Assembly (NCBI GenBank): GCA_034669145.1
Contig: JAXDNY010000261.1
Span: 1 to 64,000, forward strand
Direction: 5' to 3'
DNA from: PALSA-894 sp034669145
GTDB lineage: Bacteria; Pseudomonadota; Alphaproteobacteria; Rhizobiales; Xanthobacteraceae
Length of the DNA: 64,000 nucleotides
The stretch's first letter is position 1, and each line of letters opens with the position of its first letter. The notes under the pieces are model-generated. The model was not told the DNA's origin. It did no database searches and worked only from the letters and a program-made list of their open reading frames with translations. This document shows positions 15,908-24,421 of this stretch, piece after piece. Both the position numbers and the translations under genes were made by a program.

Positions 15908-16225
15908 ATGCGGATTTCCCGCATTTTGCTGCTTGGCGTCGCGCTCGGCTCGGCCCTCCCGGGCATGGCGGCTGGCGCCGAGCGCAAGGCCTGCCTGTCG
16001 CCGGAGGAGCGCCGTGCCACCATCGCGGCGCACAAGGCCGTGCCGCTGGCGAGCGCCATGCACGTCGTCAAGGCCAAGCTCGGCGGCGAGGTGGTGCGGG
16101 CAAGGCTGTGCCGGCAGGAACGGGGCCTCGTCTACGTGCTGACAGTGCTCGCGCAGGATGGCAAAGTGACCCAGGCCCGAGTCGACGCGGCCGATGGCCA
16201 ATGGCTCGAGGGGTCCGGGGGATAA
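15908..16225 (+). CDS. Periplasmic PepSY-domain protein upstream of two-component system
   Basis: 105 residues with a signal peptide (MRISRILLLGVALGSALPGM). The mature part carries a PepSY-like pattern: PLASAMHVVKAKLGGEVVRA, then YVLTVLAQDGKVTQARVDAA. PepSY proteins bind or inhibit periplasmic partners. It is followed within 2 bp by a response regulator and a sensor kinase. In Sinorhizobium FeuN, a small periplasmic protein encoded beside feuPQ, restrains the kinase FeuQ, and this arrangement looks equivalent. That parallel is inference. The conserved Cys29 and Cys70 could form a disulfide. Confidence 0.75.
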   Translation: MRISRILLLGVALGSALPGMAAGAERKACLSPEERRATIAAHKAVPLASAMHVVKAKLGGEVVRARLCRQERGLVYVLTVLAQDGKVTQARVDAADGQWLEGSGG

Positions 16226-16226
16226 C

Positions 16227-16892
16227 GTGCGTCTGCTCGTCGTCGAGGACGATCCCGATCTCAACCGGCAGCTCGCCACCGCCCTGACCGATGCGGGCTA
16301 CGTGGTGGACCGCGCCTTTGATGGCGAGGAAGGCCACTATCTCGGCGAGACCGAGCCCTACGACGCCGTCATCCTCGATATCGGCCTGCCCAAGATGGAC
16401 GGCATTTCGGTGATCGAATCCTGGCGCCGCGCCGGCCGCGCCATGCCGGTGCTGATGCTCACCGCGCGCGACCGCTGGAGCGACAAGGTGCAGGGCTTCG
16501 ACGCCGGCGCCGACGACTATGTGGCCAAGCCCTTTCATCTCGAGGAAGTGCTCGCCCGCGTCCGCGCGCTGCTGCGCCGCTCGGTCGGCCACGCCAAGAG
16601 CGAGTTCACCTGCGGGCCGGTGCGGCTCGACTCGCGCACCGGCCGCGTCGCCGTCGACGGCAATCCGGTCAAGCTCACCAGCCACGAATACCGGCTGCTC
16701 TCCTACCTGATGCACCATACCGGCCGCGTGGTGTCGCGCACCGAACTGGTCGAGCATCTCTACGACCAGGATTTCGACCGCGACAGCAACACCATCGAGG
16801 TGTTCGTCGGCCGCATCCGCAAGAAACTCGGGGTCGACGTGATCCAGACGGTGCGCGGGCTCGGCTATCTGCTCACGCCGCCGAACGCGTGA
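16227..16892 (+). CDS. OmpR-family response regulator (FeuP/PhoP-like)
   Basis: 221 residues from GTG 16227, one base after the PepSY gene's stop. The receiver domain at 1-115 has acidic residues VVEDD, phosphoacceptor Asp51 in VILDIGLPKMDG, Thr near LTARDRW and Lys in YVAKPFH. The winged-helix DNA-binding domain at 125-220 has HEYRLLSYLMHHTGRVVSRT and VEVFVGRIRKKLG with RGLGYLL. It is a DNA-binding transcription regulator, phosphorylated by the kinase encoded 15 bp downstream. The PepSY-RR-HK order resembles rhizobial feuNPQ. Confidence 0.88.
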   Translation: MRLLVVEDDPDLNRQLATALTDAGYVVDRAFDGEEGHYLGETEPYDAVILDIGLPKMDGISVIESWRRAGRAMPVLMLTARDRWSDKVQGFDAGADDYVAKPFHLEEVLARVRALLRRSVGHAKSEFTCGPVRLDSRTGRVAVDGNPVKLTSHEYRLLSYLMHHTGRVVSRTELVEHLYDQDFDRDSNTIEVFVGRIRKKLGVDVIQTVRGLGYLLTPPNA

Positions 16893-16907
16893 CCGTGCGC
16901 GGCCAAC

Positions 16908-18284
16908 ATGCGCGTTAACTCGCTTGCGCTGCGCCTGTTCCTGTCCGCCACGGCGGTGACCGTCGTCATCCTGCTGATCACCGGCGTGGTGCTGTCGTCG
17001 CTGTACCGCGACGGCGTCGAGCGCTCGTTCGACCGGCGGCTCGATGTGTATCTCAAGACGCTGGTTGCGGACGTCTCCGCTCCCGAGGAGGTCGAGAAGC
17101 TGCCCCAATCGCTCGGCGAGCCGCTGTTCAATCTTCCGCTGTCGGGCTGGTACTGGCAGACGACGCGCCTGAACGCCCCGAAGCCCGAGGTGAAGTCGTC
17201 GCGCTCGTTGTGGGATGCCGGGCTGCCGCATCTGGAAGACCTGAATGTGCCGACCGGTCCCGACGGCACGCGCAAGCGCTATGTCACCGGGCCCGACGAC
17301 CAGCGCCTGCGTCTGGTGGAACGCACCGTCGATCTCGGCGAGGAAGGCCGCTATCTGGTCGCGGTCGCGGGCGACGCGCAGGAAGTCGAAGACGAGGCGC
17401 AATCGTTCGACCGTGCGCTCGCGATCACGTTCGGTGTGCTCGCGGTCGTGCTGCTGCTTACCACGATGTTCCAGGTGCGTTTCGGCCTCGCGCCATTGAA
17501 GCGCATCTCGCAAAGCCTCATTGCGATCCGCGGCGGCACATCCGAACGGCTCGAAGGCACCTTTCCGGAAGAAATCGCGCCGCTGGCGCGCGAGACCAAC
17601 GCGCTGATCGATGCCAATCGCGAAATCGTCGAACGCGCGCGCACCCATGTCGGCAATCTTGCCCACGCGCTGAAGACCCCGCTCTCGGTGATCGTCAACG
17701 AGGCCGTCGCGCGCGGCGACGATCCGCTGGCCACCAAGGTGCGCGAGCAGGCGGCGGTGATGCGCGACCAGGTGCAGCATCATCTGGAGCGCGCCCGCAT
17801 CGCGGCACGCGCAACCGTGGTCGGCACCGTCACCGAAGTCGCGCCGGTGGTGACCGCGCTCGCGCGGACCATGGAGAAGATTCACCGCGATCGCGGCATC
17901 GCGATCGACGTCGAGGCGCAGAACCCGCGCTTCCGCGGCGAGCGGCAGGATCTGGAAGAAATGATCGGCAATCTGGTCGATAACGCCTGCAAATGGGCGC
18001 AGTCGCGCGTCGCGATCGAGGTGCTGGCCGCGCGCGCCGACACGCCGCAGACCGCCCACAGCTTGCGCGTTGTGGTCGACGATGACGGCCCGGGCCTCAC
18101 GCCCTCGGAGCGCGAGCGCGTGCAGGTCGCGCGCCGCGGCAACCGGCTGGACGAAACCAAGCCCGGCTCGGGCCTCGGCCTCTCGATCGTGACCGACCTT
18201 GCGGCGCTTTACGGCGGCGCGCTCACGCTTGGCACCGCGCCGATTGGGGGGCTTAGGGCGGAACTGGTACTGCCGGCGGCGTAA
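16908..18284 (+). CDS. Sensor histidine kinase (FeuQ/PhoQ-like)
   Basis: 458 residues, inner membrane. TM1 is at about 8-30 (LFLSATAVTVVILLITGVVL), followed by a periplasmic domain of ~130 residues rich in acidic and aromatic residues, then TM2 near 172-192 (ITFGVLAVVLLLTTMFQVRF) and HAMP. The dimerisation/phosphoacceptor helix has NLAHALKTPLSV (His253), a PhoQ/FeuQ-type H-box. The ATPase domain shows NLVDNACKWA, DDDGPGL and GSGLGLSI. Partner of the regulator at 16227. The ligand may be signalled through the PepSY protein upstream. Confidence 0.87.
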   Translation: MRVNSLALRLFLSATAVTVVILLITGVVLSSLYRDGVERSFDRRLDVYLKTLVADVSAPEEVEKLPQSLGEPLFNLPLSGWYWQTTRLNAPKPEVKSSRSLWDAGLPHLEDLNVPTGPDGTRKRYVTGPDDQRLRLVERTVDLGEEGRYLVAVAGDAQEVEDEAQSFDRALAITFGVLAVVLLLTTMFQVRFGLAPLKRISQSLIAIRGGTSERLEGTFPEEIAPLARETNALIDANREIVERARTHVGNLAHALKTPLSVIVNEAVARGDDPLATKVREQAAVMRDQVQHHLERARIAARATVVGTVTEVAPVVTALARTMEKIHRDRGIAIDVEAQNPRFRGERQDLEEMIGNLVDNACKWAQSRVAIEVLAARADTPQTAHSLRVVVDDDGPGLTPSERERVQVARRGNRLDETKPGSGLGLSIVTDLAALYGGALTLGTAPIGGLRAELVLPAA

Positions 18285-18374
18285 AAGCTGCGCCTTTGCC
18301 CAAATCGCTTCCCCGCGATACAACACCGCTGCTTCGCCCGGCCGACCTGGGGGCGACGGACGGGTGGAGCCTTC

Positions 18375-18785
18375 ATGTCGCGCGCGATGCCGTATGCCGC
18401 TGCCTTGGGCGCGCTCGCGAGTTTGCTCCTCGCCTCCTGTGCCATCGAAACGAGCCTCAACCCGAAGCCGGAACCGGCGGGCGTGCCCGAGATCACCGGC
18501 GGCATTCTCGGCGGCGCCATCGGGACGACGCTCGACGAGCGCGACCGCCAGCGCGCCTTTGCGGCCGAAGTCCAGGCGCTCGAATACGGCGAGCCCGGGA
18601 TTCCGGTCGGCTGGCGCGGGGAGGGGCCGAAGCGCTACGGCACCGTGGTGCCCGGCGCGCCCTACCAGACCAGGGGCAACAAGTGCCGCGATTACTCCCA
18701 CAGCATCTATATCGACGGCCAGCCGCAGATCGCGCGCGGCACCGCCTGCCGCAATGCGGACGGAAGCTGGTCGCCGGTGGGGTAG
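18375..18785 (+). CDS. 17-kDa surface-antigen-like lipoprotein
   Basis: 136 residues. A lipoprotein signal with lipobox LLAS-C (Cys22) is followed by a short glycine zipper (GGILGGAIGTTLDERDRQRA) and a C-terminal domain ending CRDYSHSIYIDGQPQIARGT then ACRNADGSW. That pattern is typical of the outer-membrane 17-kDa antigen/RT0821 family, with two cysteines that may pair. Probably anchored in the outer membrane; precise role unknown. Confidence 0.8.
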   Translation: MSRAMPYAAALGALASLLLASCAIETSLNPKPEPAGVPEITGGILGGAIGTTLDERDRQRAFAAEVQALEYGEPGIPVGWRGEGPKRYGTVVPGAPYQTRGNKCRDYSHSIYIDGQPQIARGTACRNADGSWSPVG

Positions 18786-18871
18786 CGGTTTCCCCGCCCG
18801 AATCTTCCTAAACGCGTTCTTAACGCCCGGTTGCTAGTTTCTGCCGTTGGGGAAACTGGTTGTGGTGGGGC

Positions 18872-20272
18872 ATGGCCGAGGCGCTGCCCAACGAGACATT
18901 GCGGCAATATCTGCGCGAGCTGAAGCCGGAGGCGCGTGAGCTTCTGGCGTCCGAGCTTGAGCGCGCGCAATTGCGCGGTGAAAGCCCGCCGGGCGCTGAA
19001 TCCATCCTGGCAGCGCTGCGCAGCGAGGCGCGGCGCGACGACCGCAAGCTTCCCCGCATCGGCAATCCCCAGCGCCTGTTCTTTGCGCCGTTCGAGCCGC
19101 TCCTGGTCGACGATGCGCCCGAACGCCGGCATCCCGGCCGCATCGCGCGTGTCTGTCTCGATCCGATCTGGAATTGGATCTGCCGCGACCTGACGCCGAG
19201 GGAGGCCAGGACCTATGGCGATCAGGTCAGCCTGCTGCTTGCCGCCAACGAGAAGAACGGCGCCGAGCAGGTCGCCCGCGCGTTTCAGGATCTCGTCGAG
19301 CAACGCGTCCGCGAATGTCTCATCGCAATCAAGAAGGACGAAAAGGCGAGTCAGCGCGTCGCCGGCCAGATCGGGACCCCGCGCGCCATCGAGATGCTGC
19401 GCGAGTTCGCCGCAATCCTGCGCGTGCGCGACGCGCTTGGCGTGATCGGCTCCCGCCTGCCGCCGACCATCAGCAACCTCGCCGAAGCGCAACTCGCGAA
19501 CGTGACCGCGCTGCTCGATTCCCCCATCGGCCGCCACCGCGACGTTTTCCTCTATGCGCTGCTCGTGGTCATGAGCCGGCTCGGCTCGCCGTGGCAGCTG
19601 ATCCGTCTCGCGATTCGTGCCGCCGCGAGCGATGCCGCGGCGCGCATCGCCGAGACGCCACTTGCCGTCGCGGTCGACGTGGTCCTGACCGATCTCGACC
19701 GCATGATCGCGAACCTGCGCGAGGGCCTGAAGGCCGGGCGCAGCGGAGAGGTTGCGACGCTGTTGAAGGACATTCACGACGCCGCGCGCGCGCTGCATAC
19801 CGAAATCGATCTGTCGATCGACTCGCCCTGGGGCCGCCAGCTTGCGGCCGCACGTGCCGAGGTCGCCGGACTGCTGGAAGGCGAAATCGACAATCTGCCC
19901 GGTCAGGTGCGCCGCCTGTTGCGCCCGCGCACACCGCGGGAAGCAGGCGCCGCGGTCGATGAGGGCGATGTCGCCGAGATCGAGGCCAAGCTCGTGCTCG
20001 CCGCCACCTGCCGCAATTACGCGAGCGAGCTTGCGATCAGCGAAGTGTCCGGCCGGGTGCATTCCGATTTGCAGAACTATTTCGATAACGGCACCCAGGT
20101 TCTGCTCGATCGGCTGCGGACGTCGCCTCCCGCCGAGCTGACATTCCGCCAGTCGCAGGCCGAGGCGGCGATCAAGTTTTGCGCGATCCTGTTCGGCGCC
20201 GAGTACGCGAGCCTGCTCGCAAAGGCCGCCGATCACGCCGGCAAGGGCGAGCAGAAGGCCGCAAGCGCTTAA
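18872..20272 (+). CDS. Conserved hypothetical protein
   Basis: 466 residues from ATG 18872; an in-frame ATG 12 bases upstream is less likely. The protein is largely alpha-helical, soluble, rich in Ala/Arg/Leu, with no signal peptide or membrane segment. It starts LPNETLRQYLRELKPEAREL and has RIGNPQRLFFAPFEPLLVDD, WNWICRDLTPREARTYGDQV and a C-terminal SELTFRQSQAE-like helix. I recognise no catalytic motif. Its neighbours (lipoprotein upstream, ccm operon downstream) do not clarify its function. Length and composition fit a real, conserved alphaproteobacterial gene. Confidence 0.7.
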   Translation: MAEALPNETLRQYLRELKPEARELLASELERAQLRGESPPGAESILAALRSEARRDDRKLPRIGNPQRLFFAPFEPLLVDDAPERRHPGRIARVCLDPIWNWICRDLTPREARTYGDQVSLLLAANEKNGAEQVARAFQDLVEQRVRECLIAIKKDEKASQRVAGQIGTPRAIEMLREFAAILRVRDALGVIGSRLPPTISNLAEAQLANVTALLDSPIGRHRDVFLYALLVVMSRLGSPWQLIRLAIRAAASDAAARIAETPLAVAVDVVLTDLDRMIANLREGLKAGRSGEVATLLKDIHDAARALHTEIDLSIDSPWGRQLAAARAEVAGLLEGEIDNLPGQVRRLLRPRTPREAGAAVDEGDVAEIEAKLVLAATCRNYASELAISEVSGRVHSDLQNYFDNGTQVLLDRLRTSPPAELTFRQSQAEAAIKFCAILFGAEYASLLAKAADHAGKGEQKAASA

Positions 20273-20341
20273 GATTTAACGTTTTTCCGATTTCCATCTT
20301 CCCGCATTGCGGCCTGCCGGGCGCCGTGATGTAAAGCCCCC

Positions 20342-21454
20342 ATGACACTTTGGTTCGTGTTCGCGCTGATGACCGCGGCGGCAATCTTCGCCGTGCTGTG
20401 GCCGCTCGGGCGTCAGCGGCGCGAACAACGCAGCGGCAGCGATCTTGCGGTCTATCGCGATCAACTCGACGAGGTCGCGCGCGACCGCACGTCGGGCCTG
20501 ATCGGTGAGGCGGAGGCGGAAGCTGCGCGCGTGGAGGTCTCGCGCCGCCTGATCGCGGCGGCGGATGCGGCGCCACCCGAAGTAACGTCCGGAGTGGGTG
20601 AAACGTTTCGGCGGCGCGCAGCCGCGGCGCTCGTGCTGGTCGCACTGCCCGCCATCGCGGCCGCCCTCTATCTCACGCTCGGCTCGCCGCAACTGCCCGG
20701 ACAGCCGCTGGCAAGCCGCGCCGCAACCCCGCTGCAGGATCGCACGCTGGACACGCTGGTCGCGCAGGTCGAGGATCATCTTGCGAAAAATCCCGAGGAT
20801 GGCCGCGGCTGGGAAGTGGTCGGGCCGGTCTACATGCGGCTCGGCCGCTTCGAGGATGCCGTAAAGGCGCGGCGCAATGCGCTGCGCATCAATGGTTCGA
20901 GCGCCGACCGCGAGGCCGATCTCGGCGAGTCGCTGATGGCGGCCGCGAACGGCGTCGTCACCGACGAGGCGAAGGCCGCGTTCGAGCGCGCGCTGGTGGC
21001 GGACACGAAAAATCCCAAGGCGCGGTTCTTTCTCGGCGTCGCCGCATACCAGGACGGGCAGGGCGCCAGCGCCGCGGCGATCTGGCGCGACATGCTCAAG
21101 GACGCCCGGCCCGATTCGCCCTGGGTCGGGACGGTGCGCGAGGCTCTGGCGAGTGTCGGAACGGCGAGCGATGCCCCCGGACCGTCCGCCGACGACGTGG
21201 CGGCGGCCCAGCAGATGACCACGGAAGACCGCGACGCCATGGTGCGCGGGATGGTCGATCGGCTGGCCGAGCGCCTGAAACGCGATGGCTCCGATGTCGA
21301 AGGCTGGCTGCGGCTGGTGCGCGCCTATACGGTGCTGGGCGACCGCGACCGGGCGCTGTCCGCAATCGCGGATGCGCGCCGGGCGCTCGGCCATGATACC
21401 GACAAGCTCCGTCGGCTTGATGCGCTGGTCAAAGAACTCCGGCTGGAAAGCTGA
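20342..21454 (+). CDS. ccmI: Cytochrome c-type biogenesis protein CcmI
   Basis: 370 residues. Two membrane helices at the N-terminus (LWFVFALMTAAAIFAVLWPL and AAAALVLVALPAIAAALYLT) flank a cytoplasmic leucine-zipper-like loop (VYRDQLDEVARDRTSGLI). The periplasmic part has TPR-type repeats (DTLVAQVEDHLAKNPEDGRG, GWEVVGPVYMRLGRFEDAVK, then WLRLVRAYTVLGDRDRALSA). CcmI is the apocytochrome c chaperone that hands substrate to CcmF/CcmH. It heads the operon ccmI-ccmE-ccmF-ccmH, 15 bp before ccmE. Confidence 0.92.
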   Translation: MTLWFVFALMTAAAIFAVLWPLGRQRREQRSGSDLAVYRDQLDEVARDRTSGLIGEAEAEAARVEVSRRLIAAADAAPPEVTSGVGETFRRRAAAALVLVALPAIAAALYLTLGSPQLPGQPLASRAATPLQDRTLDTLVAQVEDHLAKNPEDGRGWEVVGPVYMRLGRFEDAVKARRNALRINGSSADREADLGESLMAAANGVVTDEAKAAFERALVADTKNPKARFFLGVAAYQDGQGASAAAIWRDMLKDARPDSPWVGTVREALASVGTASDAPGPSADDVAAAQQMTTEDRDAMVRGMVDRLAERLKRDGSDVEGWLRLVRAYTVLGDRDRALSAIADARRALGHDTDKLRRLDALVKELRLES

Positions 21455-21469
21455 CATGCGAGACGCCGT

Positions 21470-21949
21470 ATGACGCGCAAGCAGCGACGGCTGACACTGA
21501 TCGGCGCCGGCCTCGGCGTGCTCGCCCTTGGGGCAGGACTCGTACTCTATGCGCTCAACGACGCGATCGTGTTCTTCAACTCGCCGACCGACGTGGCGGA
21601 AAAAAAGATCGCGCCAGGTAGCCGCATCCGGCTCGGCGGTTTGGTGAAACCCGGCAGCCTTGTGCGCGGCGACAATCTGAGCATTCGCTTCGAGGTGACC
21701 GACGGCAACAAGTCGGTGCCCGTCAGCTTCACCGGCATCCTGCCGGACCTGTTCCGTGAGGGGCAGGGGGTGGTGACGGAAGGCGCGCTCGACGCGGTCG
21801 GCGCCTTCAAGGCCGACAGCGTGCTCGCCAAGCACGACGAGACTTACATGCCGAAGGAAGTGGCCGACGCGCTGAAGAAGCAGGGCCACTGGAAAACCGA
21901 GGGCGGCGGCTACGGCCTCGCCGGCGCCACGAAAGAGGCGCCGAAGTGA
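21470..21949 (+). CDS. ccmE: Cytochrome c maturation heme chaperone CcmE
   Basis: 159 residues. An N-terminal TM anchor (LTLIGAGLGVLALGAGLVLY) is followed by a periplasmic OB-fold (RIRLGGLVKPGSLVRGDNL, SFTGILPDLFREGQGVVTEG). The heme-binding motif KHDETYMP contains His122, which carries heme covalently before transfer to apocytochromes. Gene order and length match the family. Its stop overlaps the GTG start of ccmF (GTGA), so the two are translationally coupled. Confidence 0.95.
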   Translation: MTRKQRRLTLIGAGLGVLALGAGLVLYALNDAIVFFNSPTDVAEKKIAPGSRIRLGGLVKPGSLVRGDNLSIRFEVTDGNKSVPVSFTGILPDLFREGQGVVTEGALDAVGAFKADSVLAKHDETYMPKEVADALKKQGHWKTEGGGYGLAGATKEAPK

Positions 21950-23928
21950 TCCCCGAATTCGGCCATTACGCGCTGGTGCTGGCGCTGGCCTTGGCGCTGG
22001 TGCAGGGGGTTGTGCCGTTGTGGGGGGCGCGCACCAGTGACGTGACGCTGATGGGCGTCGGCGGCTCGACCGCTTTGGCGCAGTTCGTGTTCGTCGCGGC
22101 GTCGTTTGCGGCGCTGACCGCGGCTTACGTCGGCTCCGACTTCTCGGTGCTGAACGTGTTCCAGAATTCGCATTCCACGATGCCGCTGGTGTACAAATTC
22201 ACCAGCGTGTGGGGCAACCACGAAGGCTCGATGCTGCTGTGGGTGCTGATTCTCGCGCTGTTCGGCGCACTGGTTGCGCTGTTCGGATCGAACCTGCCGG
22301 CGACACTCAAGGCCAATGTGCTGGCCGTGCAGGCCTGGATCGCCTGCGCGTTCTACCTGTTCATTCTGATGACTTCCAATCCGTTCGCCCGCATCGCGCA
22401 GGCGCCGCCCGAGGGCCGCGATCTCAACCCGATCCTGCAGGATATCGGCCTCGCGGTGCACCCGCCGCTGCTCTATCTCGGCTATGTGGGCTTCTCGATC
22501 TCGTTCTCGTTCGCGATCGCGGCGCTGATCGACGGCCGCATCGATGCCGCGTGGGCGCGCTGGGTCCGGCCATGGACGCTGGTCGCTTGGATGTTCCTGA
22601 CGCTTGGCATCGCGATGGGCTCGTACTGGGCCTATTACGAGCTCGGCTGGGGCGGCTGGTGGTTCTGGGATCCGGTCGAGAATGCTTCATTGATGCCGTG
22701 GATCGCCGGCACCGCGCTGCTGCATTCCGCGGTGGTGATGGAGAAGCGCAACGCGCTGAAGGTCTGGACCATCCTGCTCGCGATCCTCACGTTCTCGCTA
22801 TCGCTCCTCGGCACGTTCCTGGTGCGCTCGGGCGTGCTCACGTCGGTGCATACGTTCGCCTCCGACCCTTCGCGCGGCGTGTTCATCCTGGCGATTCTGG
22901 TGCTGTTCATCGGCGGCGGTCTTGCGCTCTATGCCTGGCGCGCGCCTGCGCTCAAGCAGGGCGGAATCTTCGCGCCGATCTCGCGCGAGGGGGCGCTCGT
23001 CTTCAACAATCTGTTCCTCACCTCCGCCTGCGCCACTGTATTCGTCGGCACGCTTTATCCGCTCGCGCTTGAGGCTTTGACCGGCGACAAGATTTCGGTC
23101 GGCGCACCGTTCTTCAATCTCACGTTCGGTCCGCTGTTCGTGCCCCTCCTGATCGCGGTGCCGTTCGGCCCGCTGCTCGCCTGGAAGCGCGGCGATCTGT
23201 TCGGCGCCGCGCAGCGGCTGATCTGGGCGGCCGCACTTGGAGTCGCGGCGCTCGCCGTCACCTTCGCGATCCAGCGCGGCGGGCCGGTGCTGGCACCGTT
23301 CGGCGTCGGGCTCGCGGTCTATGTGATGATCGGTGCGCTGGTCGATGCGATCGAGCGCGTCGGCCTGTTCCGCCAGCCGCTCACCGTCGCGTTTGCCCGG
23401 GCGCGCGGGCTGCCGCGCTCGGCATGGGGAACGGCGGTCGCACATTTTGCCGCCGGCATGCTGCTACTCGGCGTGATCGCGGAAAGCCAGTGGAATTCCG
23501 AGCGCATCGTCTCGTTGAAGCCGGGCGAGAGCGTCTCGCTGCGCGGCTACGATGTGACGCTCGACAACCTGACGCCGCGGCCGGGCCCGAACTATCGCGA
23601 ACTGGTCGCGCGCTTCACGGTGCGCCGTGACGGCGAAGTGATCGACGTGCTCGAGCCGTCGAAGCGGACGTTCCCGCAGCGCCAGATGTCGACTACCGAG
23701 GCGGCGCTGCTGACGCGCGGCGCCTCGCAACTCTATCTTTCGCTCGGCGATGTCGGAACCGACGGTGCGATCGCGATCCGGCTCTATCACAAGCCGCTGG
23801 TGTTGCTGATCTGGTTCGGCTGCGTCGTGATGGTGCTCGGCGGAGCGCTGTCGTTGTCCGATCGCCGCTTGCGTGTCGGCGCGCCGAAGCCCGCGCGGCA
23901 GAAGTCGTCGCTGCAGCCGGCGGAGTAG
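21946..23928 (+). CDS. ccmF: Heme lyase CcmF
   Basis: 660 residues from GTG 21946, polytopic inner-membrane protein. The tryptophan-rich WWD-type signature sits at GWGGWWFWDPVENASLMPW. Conserved heme-ligand histidine regions are FTSVWGNHEGSM, DIGLAVHPPLLYLGYV and GVLTSVHTFASDP. A large periplasmic loop near the C-terminus (SWNSERIVSLKPGES type) and a last TM follow. CcmF ligates heme from CcmE to CXXCH cysteines together with CcmH/CcmI. Length is as usual for the family. Confidence 0.95.
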   Translation: MIPEFGHYALVLALALALVQGVVPLWGARTSDVTLMGVGGSTALAQFVFVAASFAALTAAYVGSDFSVLNVFQNSHSTMPLVYKFTSVWGNHEGSMLLWVLILALFGALVALFGSNLPATLKANVLAVQAWIACAFYLFILMTSNPFARIAQAPPEGRDLNPILQDIGLAVHPPLLYLGYVGFSISFSFAIAALIDGRIDAAWARWVRPWTLVAWMFLTLGIAMGSYWAYYELGWGGWWFWDPVENASLMPWIAGTALLHSAVVMEKRNALKVWTILLAILTFSLSLLGTFLVRSGVLTSVHTFASDPSRGVFILAILVLFIGGGLALYAWRAPALKQGGIFAPISREGALVFNNLFLTSACATVFVGTLYPLALEALTGDKISVGAPFFNLTFGPLFVPLLIAVPFGPLLAWKRGDLFGAAQRLIWAAALGVAALAVTFAIQRGGPVLAPFGVGLAVYVMIGALVDAIERVGLFRQPLTVAFARARGLPRSAWGTAVAHFAAGMLLLGVIAESQWNSERIVSLKPGESVSLRGYDVTLDNLTPRPGPNYRELVARFTVRRDGEVIDVLEPSKRTFPQRQMSTTEAALLTRGASQLYLSLGDVGTDGAIAIRLYHKPLVLLIWFGCVVMVLGGALSLSDRRLRVGAPKPARQKSSLQPAE

Positions 23929-23933
23929 GGACC

Positions 23934-24413
23934 TTGCGGCGCGCTCTTCCAATCGTTCTCGCGATGTCATTGCTCGGGGCGCCCGCGCTCGCGGTCCAGC
24001 CCGACGAAATCCTCAAAGACGCCGCGCTCGAATCGCGCGCCCGCGCGCTGAGCCAGGAGCTGCGCTGCATGGTGTGCCAGAACCAGTCGATCGACGACTC
24101 GGACGCGCCGCTCGCGAAGGACCTGCGCGTGCTGGTGCGCGAGCGCCTGTCGGCGGGTGACAGCGACAATCAGGTGATCGACTTCCTCGTCGCGCGCTAT
24201 GGCGAGTTCGTGCTGCTCAAGCCGCGCGTGACCGCGCATACGCTGCTGCTGTGGCTCGCGCCGTTCGCGGCGCTCGTGATCGGCGGATGGGGAGTCGTTG
24301 CTTTTGTCCGGCGTCGGGACAACGAAAGCCAAACGGCGCCGGTGCAGGAACAGCTCACGCCGGCCGAGCAATCGCGTGTCGCCGAGTTGCTGAAAGAATC
24401 CGGGCAGTCCTAA
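23934..24413 (+). CDS. ccmH: Cytochrome c-type biogenesis protein CcmH
   Basis: 159 residues from a TTG start at 23934, five bases after the ccmF stop. A signal peptide (LPIVLAMSLLGAPALAV) is followed by the thiol-oxidoreductase motif LRCMVCQNQSIDDS (Cys45, Cys48) and FLVARYGEFVLLKPR. A single TM (LLLWLAPFAALVIGGWGVVA) and a short cytoplasmic tail end the protein. CcmH reduces apocytochrome disulfides before heme ligation. This is the short (CcmL-type) form, since CcmI is separate. Confidence 0.93.
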   Translation: MRRALPIVLAMSLLGAPALAVQPDEILKDAALESRARALSQELRCMVCQNQSIDDSDAPLAKDLRVLVRERLSAGDSDNQVIDFLVARYGEFVLLKPRVTAHTLLLWLAPFAALVIGGWGVVAFVRRRDNESQTAPVQEQLTPAEQSRVAELLKESGQS

Positions 24414-24421
24414 CGATCGCG

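Noticed and set aside
16068..18701. 877-codon open frame on the minus strand
   Set aside because: It is antisense to three well-supported plus-strand genes (regulator, kinase, lipoprotein). Its Arg/Ala/His-rich composition is the usual shadow of high-GC coding DNA.
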